DNA of 14,070 nucleotides from JAICLL01 sp035252155 (GCA_035252155.1 DATFDL010000791.1:1-14070), one strand, 5' to 3'. Shown: positions 1-6,088, numbered from the stretch's first letter. A program made the numbers and translations. The notes: a model not told the origin generated them from the letters alone.

Positions 1-2
1 AC

Positions 3-413
3 ACGCAAGGCGAGCACGATTACCGGACGCTGGCCGAGGTCGATTGCGAGTTCGATTGCGTGTTCGCGTTCGAAGTGGTCGAGCATCTGCGCTTTGACGA
101 GATCGGCGACTGGCTGCGTGAGTTGCGCCGCGTACTCAAGCCCGGCGGCCGGCTGTTGCTCTCGACGCCCAACACGTTTTACCCGCCAGCCTACTTGCGC
201 GACGCCTCGCACCGCACACCGCTCTGCTACGACGAGCTGGGCGGCCTGGTCGAAGCCGCCGGGCTGCGCGTGCTGCGGATCGTCCGCATCTATCACGATC
301 CGGTTTGGCGCAAATTGTTGCGCCGCTATGCCTTCGGCTGGCTCTTTCGCCTGATCGGGATCGACTTTGCCCGGCAGATTGTACTGGTGGCCCAGCGGCC
401 GGCGGACCAATAG
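3..413 (+). CDS. SAM-dependent methyltransferase, class I, C-terminal part (5' end outside window)
   Basis: The reading frame is open from the left edge, so the start and the glycine-rich SAM-binding motif lie outside the window. What remains is the second half of a Rossmann-type methyltransferase of the Methyltransf_11/23 kind. The stretch FAFEVVEHL corresponds to the region after motif II, where the acidic/His cluster sits near SAM, and LRRVLKPGGRLLLSTPN is the very typical motif III strand and turn. A helix follows (YDELGGLVEAAGLRVLRI), the usual position of the substrate-side C-terminal segment. The basic and aromatic tail (WRKLLRRYAFGWLFRLIG) could touch the membrane. Methyltransferases of this type often act on polyketide, quinone, sugar or lipid substrates; the substrate here cannot be told. 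The next gene is on the other strand, so this is the end of its transcript. The family call is confident; the specific function is unknown. Confidence 0.85.
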   Translation, partial: TQGEHDYRTLAEVDCEFDCVFAFEVVEHLRFDEIGDWLRELRRVLKPGGRLLLSTPNTFYPPAYLRDASHRTPLCYDELGGLVEAAGLRVLRIVRIYHDPVWRKLLRRYAFGWLFRLIGIDFARQIVLVAQRPADQ

Positions 414-426
414 TTGCCGCGTTCGA

Positions 427-466
427 CGTCTGTAGGGAACGGACTGCTATGTAGCCGTTCCGTGGC
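427..466. repeat. Dispersed hairpin repeat, family A, copy 1
   Basis: This short element between two converging genes begins CGTCTGTAGGGAACGGACT and ends GCCGTTCCGTGGC. Arms GGAACGG (436-442) and CCGTTCC (455-461) form a 7-base stem. The same sequence, with small changes in the loop, recurs at 6000-6034. I associate the pattern with intergenic repeats of planctomycete genomes, but could not search for it. It lacks a T tract, so it is not a classical intrinsic terminator. Confidence 0.7.
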
Positions 467-479
467 ACGATCAGCGCGT

Positions 480-731
480 TTAGCGGCGAGTTCGGCGGCG
501 CTTGCCCGTCGCGCCGTTGCGGCCCCGCCTCATCTCCAGATCGGTCACCAAGAGTAGATCGATGATGTTGAAAGAATCGTCTGGCTGCACGACGACGACG
601 GTTCTCCCGCTCTCAGTGGCGATGATCAATTCGCGATGCTGAACCGGAATCTGTCGGCCATCGGCCAGATGGATGATGAATGGCTCGAAGGGAACCTGGT
701 TGATCGCGTTGCGAAGTCGTTCGATCGTCAT
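480..731 (-). CDS. Small conserved hypothetical protein (83 aa)
   Basis: An 83-residue protein with a short N-terminal helix (TIERLRNAINQVPF), then a beta-rich core containing FIIHLADGRQIPVQHREL and GRTVVVVQPDDSFNIIDLLL, and a basic tail (RRGRNGATGKRRRTRR). I recognise this as a small family common in planctomycetes: one short helix, then strands around a 'HLADGR' turn, ending with a 'DLLLV' strand. Its function is unknown to me. There is no signal peptide or membrane segment, so it is probably cytoplasmic; the basic tail could bind nucleic acid. The start is the ATG on the minus strand at 731. Only a weak GGA lies upstream, about 9 bases away, and a possible -10 box (TAAAAT on the minus strand, 774-779) lies further up. 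It converges on the methyltransferase gene and no partner gene is evident. Confidence 0.75.
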   Translation of the reverse strand: MTIERLRNAINQVPFEPFIIHLADGRQIPVQHRELIIATESGRTVVVVQPDDSFNIIDLLLVTDLEMRRGRNGATGKRRRTRR

Positions 732-820
732 CGGAATATCCAGTGTTACAGCGTGAACTCCGGGACGTCGCCCATTTTAACCCGCCATACGCGTACATGC
801 CACCAGCCGCGGCGGCCAAA

Positions 821-847
821 GGTGGGACTCGCTTCGCTCGGCCCACC
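821..847. repeat. Dispersed hairpin repeat, family B
   Basis: GGTGGG (821-826) pairs perfectly with CCCACC (842-847), around an interior ACTCGCTTCGCTCGG that can fold again through CG/CG. It lies in the spacer between two divergent genes (480-731 on minus and 1019-2122 on plus). Text of this type (a tract around CTCGCTTCGCTCG flanked by TGGG/CCCA) is, from memory, frequent in planctomycete intergenic DNA. It has no T run and no obvious relation to a promoter. Confidence 0.55.
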
Positions 848-855
848 CTACACCG

Positions 856-896
856 TCATTTTGCATTTTGACTTTTTCATTTTGCATTTTGACTTT
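856..896. repeat. AT-rich tandem repeat, 21-base unit, about two copies
   Basis: The unit TCATTTTGCATTTTGACTTT plus one T starts at 856 and again at 877, so the two units are nearly identical. Inside each unit the shorter word CATTTTG repeats. It is sharply AT-rich against a GC-rich background and sits about 40 bases upstream of the TATAAT at 939. The 13-mer TTTTTCATTTTGC (873-885) recurs on the minus strand at 8620-8632. It may be a simple-sequence relic or an UP-element-like tract; function unknown. Confidence 0.75.
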
Positions 897-938
897 CCCC
901 TCCCTCTGCGCCTGGTGGCCTCTCGCCGCCCGCCGGGC

Positions 939-944
939 TATAAT
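939..944 (+). promoter_or_regulatory. Candidate -10 box (TATAAT) for the nucleotidyltransferase-HD gene
   Basis: A perfect TATAAT stands 75 bases before the chosen start codon of the gene at 1019. At the best spacing there is only TGGCCT, so no convincing -35 is present. The AT-rich tandem repeat lies just upstream. Exact TATAAT in GC-rich intergenic sequence is unlikely to be common by chance, but one box alone is weak evidence. Confidence 0.45.
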
Positions 945-1018
945 TGCCGTGGCGGAACGATCCTCCGCTCTACGGCCCCGCGCCGCTCGATGGGCCTCGT
1001 TTCGGCGCAACGCATCGC

Positions 1019-2122
1019 ATGGCCAACGGCAAACTGCGGCAGCAGATCGCCTGGGAAGCGGCCCGCTTGATGTACGAGCGCGTCGAATCGGAATACTACC
1101 GGGCAAAACTCAAGGCCGCCCGACGCATGACCGGCGGCTGGGTGAAACCCAAAGACCTGCCCAGCAACCGCGAAATCCGCGACGAAATCCAGGTCTTCGC
1201 CCGGCTCTACGAAGGCCAGCACCGGCTCGATAATCTGCGCCAAATGCGCGTCGCCGCACTGCACATGATGCACGTGCTGCGGGCGTTCCGTCCCCGCTTG
1301 ATCGGCAGCACGCTCACCGGCCACATTCGCCAGGGTAGCGATATTGATTTGCACGTTTTTTCCGACAGTGTCGAAGCAGTGACCGCCGCCCTGGAGCTGG
1401 AAGGGCTCTCCTACGAAGTCCAGCGCAAGCAGGTCCGCAAGCAAGGCGTCGAACGCACCTACACCCACGTCCACGTGGTCGATCGCTTCGCTTTCGAGCT
1501 GACCGTTTATGCCGAGAACCTGGCGCACTATGTCTCGCGCAGCTCGGTCACGGGCAAGCCGATCGAACGAGCCAGCATCGCCGAGCTCGAAGCGCTCTTG
1601 GCCAAGGAATATCCCGACCTGCAAATCGACGACGCCTTGGCCGAGGCCGAAAATCAGGTCGATCGGTTTCAGATTTATCACATGCTGCTGCTGCCGCTGG
1701 AACAGGTCAAGCAATCGCCCAAGTACCACCCCGAAGGCGATGCACTCTACCACAGTCTGCAAGTCTTCGACCTGGCCGTAAACGAGTTGCCCTACGACGA
1801 AGAGTTTTTGCTGGCCGCGCTGCTGCACGACGTCGGCAAGGCGATCGATCCGCGCGATCACGTGGCAGCCGCCCTGGAGGCCCTCGACGGCTTCGTCACC
1901 TCGCGCACCGCCTGGCTGATCGAGCACCACATGGAAGCGCACGCCCTGCACGATGGCACTTTGGGCCAACGGGCGCGACGCCGACTGGCCGAGTCAGAGC
2001 ATTTTGAAGAGTTGATGTTGCTGGCGCGCTGCGATCGCCGCGGACGCACCGCGGGCGTGGCCGTGCCCGAACCAGATGAAGCTTTGATCTATATCCGTGA
2101 ACTGGAGGGCAATTGGGGTTAG
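1019..2122 (+). CDS. Nucleotidyltransferase-HD domain fusion protein
   Basis: A 367-residue cytoplasmic protein. Residues 1-40 are a charged helical lead. Residues about 91-165 hold a polymerase-beta-type nucleotidyltransferase signature, with G96-S97 and then G106-S-D-I-D110, the carboxylates D108 and D110 being the metal ligands; a third acidic residue may be E160 (RFAFELTVY). Residues about 235-345 are an HD phosphohydrolase domain: H245 after HPEGDALY, the H270-D271 pair in LLHDVGKAID, H303-H304, and D339. HPEGD resembles the HD domain of bacterial CCA-adding enzymes, but the nucleotidyltransferase motif is the GS...GSDID type of minimal transferases, not the GGxVRD type. The RNA-binding arm domains of CCA enzymes are not recognisable. 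I chose ATG 1019 because the upstream TTG extension from 944 is proline/arginine-rich and starts inside the -10 box. Substrate unknown: tRNA-like RNA, nucleotide or protein are all possible. Confidence 0.85.
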   Translation: MANGKLRQQIAWEAARLMYERVESEYYRAKLKAARRMTGGWVKPKDLPSNREIRDEIQVFARLYEGQHRLDNLRQMRVAALHMMHVLRAFRPRLIGSTLTGHIRQGSDIDLHVFSDSVEAVTAALELEGLSYEVQRKQVRKQGVERTYTHVHVVDRFAFELTVYAENLAHYVSRSSVTGKPIERASIAELEALLAKEYPDLQIDDALAEAENQVDRFQIYHMLLLPLEQVKQSPKYHPEGDALYHSLQVFDLAVNELPYDEEFLLAALLHDVGKAIDPRDHVAAALEALDGFVTSRTAWLIEHHMEAHALHDGTLGQRARRRLAESEHFEELMLLARCDRRGRTAGVAVPEPDEALIYIRELEGNWG

Positions 2123-2177
2123 CGCTGGGCTTTGGCTCGCAAGTTGCAGTTGACCGCTCGCAGTCAGATCAACCCGC

Positions 2178-2182
2178 GGAGG
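2178..2182 (+). promoter_or_regulatory. Shine-Dalgarno site deciding the start of the SH3-like gene
   Basis: GGAGG lies six bases before ATG 2189. It fixes the start there rather than at the upstream in-frame codon at 2132, and the chosen start immediately gives a signal peptide. Confidence 0.8.
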
Positions 2183-2188
2183 TGTCGC

Positions 2189-2716
2189 ATGCGTAGCACA
2201 ATCAAGATCATGTTGACGGCAGCGGCGGTATCGTTAGCGACTATGGCGGTCCCGACCGGCGATGTCCGTGCGTCAGAGCGGATGGCAATTCGGCCCGGGG
2301 CGCAAGTCGTCGTAAACGACGCGGCGGCGTCGCTCATGCGGGGTCGTAGAATTTTGGCGACCTTCGCGCGCGGCCAGCAACTTGAAGTACTTCAGGTAGC
2401 AGGGCCGTGGGTCGGAACCGCGGTTACGATCAACGGCCGAAGAACGGGTGGTTGGGTCTGGCGCGGTCAGCTCACCACGCCCGAGCGGTTCGCCGCGGGT
2501 CCTTCCCCTCTACGCCGTTACTCGTACGCGCCGGCACAAGCGATGGAGAGCCCCCTGCCGCGCAGCGGGCCTTACCCGTATGCCACCAACGTCCTGCCGC
2601 CCGACATGCGTGACTACTATACCGGTGGCCTGCGGTCGGGATCGCCGCTGATCATGGGGGCGACCCGCTACGGCAGAAACTATTGGCGGGCCGATCGAAA
2701 GATCATCGGCTACTAA
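2189..2716 (+). CDS. Secreted SH3-like domain protein
   Basis: A 175-residue exported protein. Residues 1-28 form a signal peptide: MRSTIK, a hydrophobic stretch (IMLTAAAVSLATMAVP), then a probable signal peptidase I site after VRA28. Residues about 35-100 look like a bacterial SH3-like beta barrel, with the sequence order of that fold: a strand with VVNDAAASLM, a 'FARGQQLEVLQV' strand, GPWVGTAV, and GGWVWRGQL. The rest (about 101-175) is rich in Pro, Tyr, Arg and Gly and looks disordered. Such domains usually bind peptides or cell-wall polymers outside the cytoplasm; the ligand here is unknown. It follows the nucleotidyltransferase-HD gene after 66 bases on the same strand and may be read through from it. 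A perfect hairpin 14 bases after the stop may end or stabilise the transcript. Confidence 0.75.
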   Translation: MRSTIKIMLTAAAVSLATMAVPTGDVRASERMAIRPGAQVVVNDAAASLMRGRRILATFARGQQLEVLQVAGPWVGTAVTINGRRTGGWVWRGQLTTPERFAAGPSPLRRYSYAPAQAMESPLPRSGPYPYATNVLPPDMRDYYTGGLRSGSPLIMGATRYGRNYWRADRKIIGY

Positions 2717-2729
2717 CGCCTATCCGTAG

Positions 2730-2749
2730 CTGACTTCGTGAGAAGTCAG
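2730..2749 (+). repeat. TTCGTGAGAA hairpin, copy 1 (3' of the SH3-like gene)
   Basis: CTGACTTC-GTGA-GAAGTCAG forms a perfect 8-base stem with a GTGA tetraloop, 13 bases after the SH3-like gene stop. The flanks GTAGC (before) and GC.GT (after) are shared with the copy on the opposite strand at 2771-2790. GTGA fits the GNRA class of stable tetraloops if read as RNA. No T tract follows, so rho-independent termination is doubtful. Confidence 0.8.
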
Positions 2750-2770
2750 GCCGTCAACGCCGGTCACTGC

Positions 2771-2790
2771 CAGAATTCTCACGAATTCTG
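2771..2790 (-). repeat. TTCGTGAGAA hairpin, copy 2 (3' of coaB)
   Basis: Read on the minus strand this is CAGAATTC-GTGA-GAATTCTG, a perfect 8-base stem with the same GTGA loop as copy 1. It begins directly after the TAG stop of coaB, which is itself part of the conserved flank GTAGC. Compared with copy 1, two stem pairs differ on both sides (T-A to A-T, C-G to A-T) while pairing is kept. The two copies lie tail to tail between convergent genes. Confidence 0.8.
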
Positions 2791-3462
2791 CTACCCGCGC
2801 CCGCTCGACCTGCGCGGCTCGACGAGCCGCTGCTGGATGACGCGCGCGATGGCATCGCCTACTTCTTGCTTGGCGCCTGCGAACGTTTCGATGACCCTGC
2901 CCTGTTGGTCGATGATTTCGACGGACGTGTCGGCGGCGTGCATCGCATCGGGACCGTTGAGCACCATCAGATCGCAATGCTTTTTTTCGAGCTTGGCCAA
3001 GGCCCGCAGCCGTTGATCATCGGTTTCCAGCGCGAAGCCCACCAGCCATTGGTCTTGCTTGGTCCCGCCCAGGGTCGCGACCACGTCGGGGGTTTCGACC
3101 AGGTGCAATTCCAGCGGCTGCCCGGTCTTCTGGATTTTGCCGGGCAGCACCCGCACAGGTCGATAGTCGCAAGGGGCCGCGACACCAATCAAGCCCTGGC
3201 ACTCGGGAAAAATCCGCTGGCAAGCCTCCAGCATTTCTTCGGTCGAGACCACAGGCACAACCTCGGCGGCCGAGGGATACTCGACATCGACCGGCCCGCT
3301 GACGATCACCACATCGTGCCCCAGCCGCAACATAGCCTCGGCCAACGCCAGCCCCATCCGCCCGCTTGAGGCGTTCGTCAGATAACGCACCGGATCGAGA
3401 TATTGGCGCGTCGGCCCGGAGGTGATTAAGACGCGAGACGCCATGCTCTGGCGTGCGAGCAT
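2791..3462 (-). CDS. coaB: Phosphopantothenate-cysteine ligase (stand-alone CoaB-type)
   Basis: A 223-residue enzyme that joins cysteine to 4'-phosphopantothenate in coenzyme A synthesis, using CTP in most bacteria. The fingerprint is clear. SGPTRQYLDPVRYLTNASSG at residues 15-34 matches the GPTRE.ID.VR..SN.SSG nucleotide-binding loop. AAPCDYRP (95-102) matches the AA.ADYRP segment that shapes the active site. K109-I-Q-K112 with LELHLVETPDVVA matches the KIKK...L.L..PDI block. VGFALET (141-147) matches VGFAAET, and KLEKKHCDLMVLN (157-169) the K...DLIVAN block. Bacterial CoaB is usually fused behind the flavoprotein CoaC; this protein starts right at the CoaB domain and no CoaC is next to it. 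The start at 3462 is set by GGAGG seven bases upstream; the frame could extend to 3486 but that places the SD inside the gene. Confidence 0.93.
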   Translation of the reverse strand: MLARQSMASRVLITSGPTRQYLDPVRYLTNASSGRMGLALAEAMLRLGHDVVIVSGPVDVEYPSAAEVVPVVSTEEMLEACQRIFPECQGLIGVAAPCDYRPVRVLPGKIQKTGQPLELHLVETPDVVATLGGTKQDQWLVGFALETDDQRLRALAKLEKKHCDLMVLNGPDAMHAADTSVEIIDQQGRVIETFAGAKQEVGDAIARVIQQRLVEPRRSSGRG

Positions 3463-3469
3463 GTCATTG

Positions 3470-3474
3470 CCTCC
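3470..3474 (-). promoter_or_regulatory. Shine-Dalgarno site deciding the coaB start
   Basis: GGAGG on the minus strand, seven bases before ATG at 3462. It favours this start over an ATG at 3486 upstream and over the internal ATG at 3444 (MASRVLITSG). Confidence 0.75.
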
Positions 3475-3537
3475 ATTTTTAGGCACGGGATGGGCCTACG
3501 AGGCGCACATTCTTGCACACCGTCGTACCCGGCCGCA

Positions 3538-3589
3538 AGGTTCAACCACCGCGCGTATAGTAGGCATCACGCTCCCGCGTGATGAACCT
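3538..3589. repeat. Nested hairpin repeat, family C, in the coaB/VWA divergent spacer
   Basis: The inner hairpin CATCACGC (3565-3572), loop TCCC, GCGTGATG (3577-3584) is perfect over 8 bases. An outer pair, AGGTTCA (3538-3544) and TGAACCT (3583-3589), brackets it, overlapping the inner arm by two bases, so the two folds compete. From memory, text such as TAGGCATCACGC...GCGTGATGAAC is frequent in planctomycete spacers. It sits between two divergent genes, which argues against a terminator role. Confidence 0.65.
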
Positions 3590-3672
3590 CCTCCGCCCGA
3601 TCGCCAGTTCGCCGCTTGGCCTCGTCGGGTGCCTCTCCTCGCATCTTCGCAAAAAACGGACTTGCTGGGTTT

Positions 3673-3689
3673 CCGGCCACAAGGGCCGG
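3673..3689. repeat. GC-rich hairpin repeat, family D
   Basis: CCGGCC (3673-3678), loop ACAAG, GGCCGG (3684-3689). This is a perfect 6-base, all-G/C stem about 45 bases upstream of the VWA gene -10 box. It resembles CCGGCC-acaag-GGCCGGGGCTACC elements that I associate with planctomycete intergenic DNA; not verified by search. Confidence 0.55.
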
Positions 3690-3728
3690 GGCTACCGGTG
3701 CCGTTGCAGCAACACGTCGGCGATCATC

Positions 3729-3745
3729 GGTTACAATCAGTAACC
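3729..3745 (+). promoter_or_regulatory. Palindrome GGTTAC-N5-GTAACC over a -10 box, abutting the VWA gene start
   Basis: A perfect inverted repeat with 6-base arms and spacer AATCA ends on the base before ATG 3746. It contains TACAAT (3732-3737), a good -10 box, only eight bases from the ATG. Transcription from this box would start within a base or two of the start codon, giving a leaderless or nearly leaderless message. No Shine-Dalgarno site is present, consistent with that. The palindrome is well placed to be an operator. Confidence 0.5.
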
Positions 3746-5974
3746 ATGATGATCGGCGCCCTTGAACTCGAAAGTGTGCGGCATGCCTGGCTGTGGCTGT
3801 TGCTGCTTGCCGCCGGTTCGGCCGCGTTGGTGGTCACCTACCGCACCATGCGCGAAAGCGGCCGGCAGCGGTTAGCCTGGATCCTGTTGCTGCTGAGGGC
3901 CGCCGGATTGGCGGCGCTCGTCGTCGCACTGGCCCGGCCCGTCTGGTCGCACGTTGCCCAACGGATCGATCCCGGCCGCGTTGCCATCGTGCTCGACGAC
4001 TCGCTCTCGATGTCGTTGGCCGACTCCAGCGGACAATCTCGCTTCGCCTTGGCTCGCGCCGCCGCCGAGCGGCTGGCCGGCCAGATCGCTGCCAGCGACC
4101 AGGAACACGAAATGGCGGTCGATTACTTCGATCTTTTGGCTGGGCCGCTCGATGTCCTGCCGGAGGAACCGCGCGCCGAGCGGACCGATTTGGTCGGCGC
4201 GGTGCGGCACGCGGTGACGCGACTGCGCGCCAGGCCGCTCACCAGTGTGGTGCTCATCAGCGACGGCGCCGACAACTCGGCCGTCGATCGCTTGCCCGAA
4301 CTTGCCGACTTGCCGGTGCCCATTTTTACCGTCGGTTTTGAAAACGATGCCGATTCCAGCCGGCTCGACCTGGCGGTACGCGGCGTCAAAGCCCCGGATC
4401 GCGTGAACGTCAATAACGAAGTGAAAGTCGACGTGTTGATCGGCAAGCAGTCGGGACCGGCGATGGATGCCATCTTGACGTTCCGCCGCGGCAGGCAGTC
4501 GTTTGCCAGTCAAACGATTTCGCTGCCCGAGGGAGATGCCGAGCAATGGATCAGCGTGCCGCTGCGTCCGAGCGAGCCGGGCACGTTCGTCTACACCGCG
4601 GCCATCGCCGCCGAAGCCGGCGAGCGGCTGGCCGCCAACAACGCCCGGCATTTTCCGCTGCAAGTCGACGCCGACGCCATCAAGGTTTTTTATCTCGAGG
4701 GCTTTCTGCGGTACGAATACAAGTTTCTTAAGAACCGGCTGGAAGACGATCCCGACGTCAGCCTGGTGTCGATCGTGCGGCGGGCCAACCCGCGTGCCGG
4801 CAGCGCGTCGCAGGGCGCGCTGCTCACGCCCGAGCGACTGCGAGATTTTGAAGTCGTGATTCTGGGCGACCTGGAGGCCGCCGACCTGAGCGACGCCGAA
4901 TATCGGGCGCTGGTCGATTGGGTCGAGGCCGGCCACGCCCTGCTGGTGGTCGGCGGGTATCACTCGTTCGGAACGACGGGGTTTCGGGGCACGCCGGTGG
5001 CCGAGGCCCTGCCCGTGGTGTTTGCCGAGGGACCGGTTTTACAAAGCGAAGATCCGTTTGTGTTGCAGCTTACCGAGCAAGGTCGTCAGCATCCGATCTT
5101 TCAGCTCTCGGGCGACCGAGTGAAGGACGCCGCGCAGTGGAAGACTTCACCGCACTTGTCGGGCGTGTGTCTGGTCGAACGGGCCAAGCCGGGGGCCGAC
5201 GTCTTGGCAGTCGATCCCAGTTTTACCACCGCGGCCGGCCCGGCGGTTGTCGTGGCCGCCCAGCGCTACGGCGCCGGCCACACGATGGTGATCGCCGCCG
5301 ACACCACCTGGCATTGGAGCCGGCTGCCGCGCGTGGCCGGGCAGGCCGACACGCTCTATGCCCGTTTCTGGAGCCAAACCATCCGCTGGCTGGCCGGCCG
5401 CCAATTGCAGGGCGACCGGCCGCCGCTGGTCGTGACGACCGACCGCCCCGATTATGAAGTCGGCAAGCCCATCGAGATTCGCGCCTTGCGGCAGCCCGCC
5501 GCCGACGAGTCGCCCACCGATACGCTGGTGCGAGCGGCCATCGTCGATGAGAACGGTGTGTCGATTGCTGTTCCCTTGCAGGCGGCTTCGTCGCGGCCCG
5601 ACCTGTTTCTGGGCACGTGGCATCCCACGTCCGGCGGACGTTATCAAGTCGAAGCGGCACTCTTTTCGGGAGATCAGGCCGTAGCGAACGAAAGCACCGA
5701 ATTTTTGGTAAACGGTTCCGAGCTGGAATTGGCCGAGCCCGACGCGAACCCCGAACGCCTGCGGGCTATGGCCAAACGGACGGGGGGGCTTTATTTTGAC
5801 ATTCACCAGGTGGACCAATTGCCCGACCGGATCGAGCGCCGCGAGCGGCGGTTATCACGCATCGAACGGGCCGACCTTTGGGCGTCCGGCAAGCTGCGCT
5901 CGGGTTTGTTTGCGTTTTTCCTGATTGCGATCACCGCCGAGTGGTTGCTGCGGCGGCGCAACCATTGGGTGTGA
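3746..5974 (+). CDS. Membrane VWA / glutamine amidotransferase-like protein
   Basis: A 742-residue envelope protein. Two N-terminal membrane helices (about 14-31 and 43-64) are followed by a von Willebrand A domain (about 79-205) with metal-site residues D84-x-S86-x-S88, T147 and D173 (in LISDGADNS). Next come a beta-rich segment (about 206-305), then a class I glutamine amidotransferase-like fold (about 310-430: KVFYLEGFLRYEYKFL, FEVVILGDLEAADLS, LLVVGGYHSFG). This fold lacks the catalytic Cys nucleophile turn, so it is probably non-enzymatic. A further beta-rich region and one C-terminal helix (about 720-735) with RRRNHWV inside complete it. The architecture matches planctomycete proteins encoded with MoxR ATPases, DUF58 proteins and DUF4175-like proteins; those complexes are thought to chaperone or assemble envelope components. 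ATG 3746 is chosen over a much longer frame from 3422, which runs through repeats and the coaB 5' end. The exact role is unknown. Confidence 0.85.
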   Translation: MMIGALELESVRHAWLWLLLLAAGSAALVVTYRTMRESGRQRLAWILLLLRAAGLAALVVALARPVWSHVAQRIDPGRVAIVLDDSLSMSLADSSGQSRFALARAAAERLAGQIAASDQEHEMAVDYFDLLAGPLDVLPEEPRAERTDLVGAVRHAVTRLRARPLTSVVLISDGADNSAVDRLPELADLPVPIFTVGFENDADSSRLDLAVRGVKAPDRVNVNNEVKVDVLIGKQSGPAMDAILTFRRGRQSFASQTISLPEGDAEQWISVPLRPSEPGTFVYTAAIAAEAGERLAANNARHFPLQVDADAIKVFYLEGFLRYEYKFLKNRLEDDPDVSLVSIVRRANPRAGSASQGALLTPERLRDFEVVILGDLEAADLSDAEYRALVDWVEAGHALLVVGGYHSFGTTGFRGTPVAEALPVVFAEGPVLQSEDPFVLQLTEQGRQHPIFQLSGDRVKDAAQWKTSPHLSGVCLVERAKPGADVLAVDPSFTTAAGPAVVVAAQRYGAGHTMVIAADTTWHWSRLPRVAGQADTLYARFWSQTIRWLAGRQLQGDRPPLVVTTDRPDYEVGKPIEIRALRQPAADESPTDTLVRAAIVDENGVSIAVPLQAASSRPDLFLGTWHPTSGGRYQVEAALFSGDQAVANESTEFLVNGSELELAEPDANPERLRAMAKRTGGLYFDIHQVDQLPDRIERRERRLSRIERADLWASGKLRSGLFAFFLIAITAEWLLRRRNHWV

Positions 5975-5999
5975 GTAAAGAATCCTGGAATGTTCTTGC

Positions 6000-6034
6000 C
6001 GTCTGTAGGGAAACGGACTCCGTGCCGTTCCGTG
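6000..6034. repeat. Dispersed hairpin repeat, family A, copy 2
   Basis: This reads CGTCTGTAGGGAAACGGACT then CCGTGCCGTTCCGTG and matches the element at 427-466, with one inserted A and a shorter loop. AACGG (6012-6016) pairs with CCGTT (6025-6029), and CGGA-C-TCCG inside can fold as an alternative. It lies 25 bases after the VWA gene stop and about 50 bases before the TPR gene promoter. Confidence 0.7.
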
Positions 6035-6079
6035 CGTCTCGACATGAAGCGGCCCGCCGGAACTATGCCGCTTTCAATC

Positions 6080-6088
6080 TGGTATCAT
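6080..6088 (+). promoter_or_regulatory. Candidate extended -10 promoter for the TPR gene
   Basis: TGG directly followed by TATCAT (6083-6088) gives a TGn extended -10 element, 47 bases before ATG 6136. No good -35 is visible, which an extended -10 can tolerate. It suggests the TPR gene has its own promoter rather than depending on the VWA gene upstream. Confidence 0.4.

Noticed and set aside
944..1018. TTG-initiated 25-residue extension of the nucleotidyltransferase-HD protein
   Set aside because: The start codon overlaps the TATAAT box and the added residues are Pro/Arg-rich with no helix, unlike the ATG 1019 start.
938..1969. 343-residue minus-strand open frame
   Set aside because: It is antisense to the nucleotidyltransferase-HD gene, which has clear catalytic motifs; the minus frame shows only mirror-image composition.
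3422..3745. N-terminal extension of the VWA gene frame by 108 residues
   Set aside because: It overlaps the coaB 5' end and its Shine-Dalgarno site, runs through repeat hairpins, has low-complexity Arg/Pro composition and no domain; ATG 3746 begins just before the first membrane helix.
3872..4963. 363-residue minus-strand open frame
   Set aside because: It is antisense to the VWA domain with intact metal-site motifs; no independent support.
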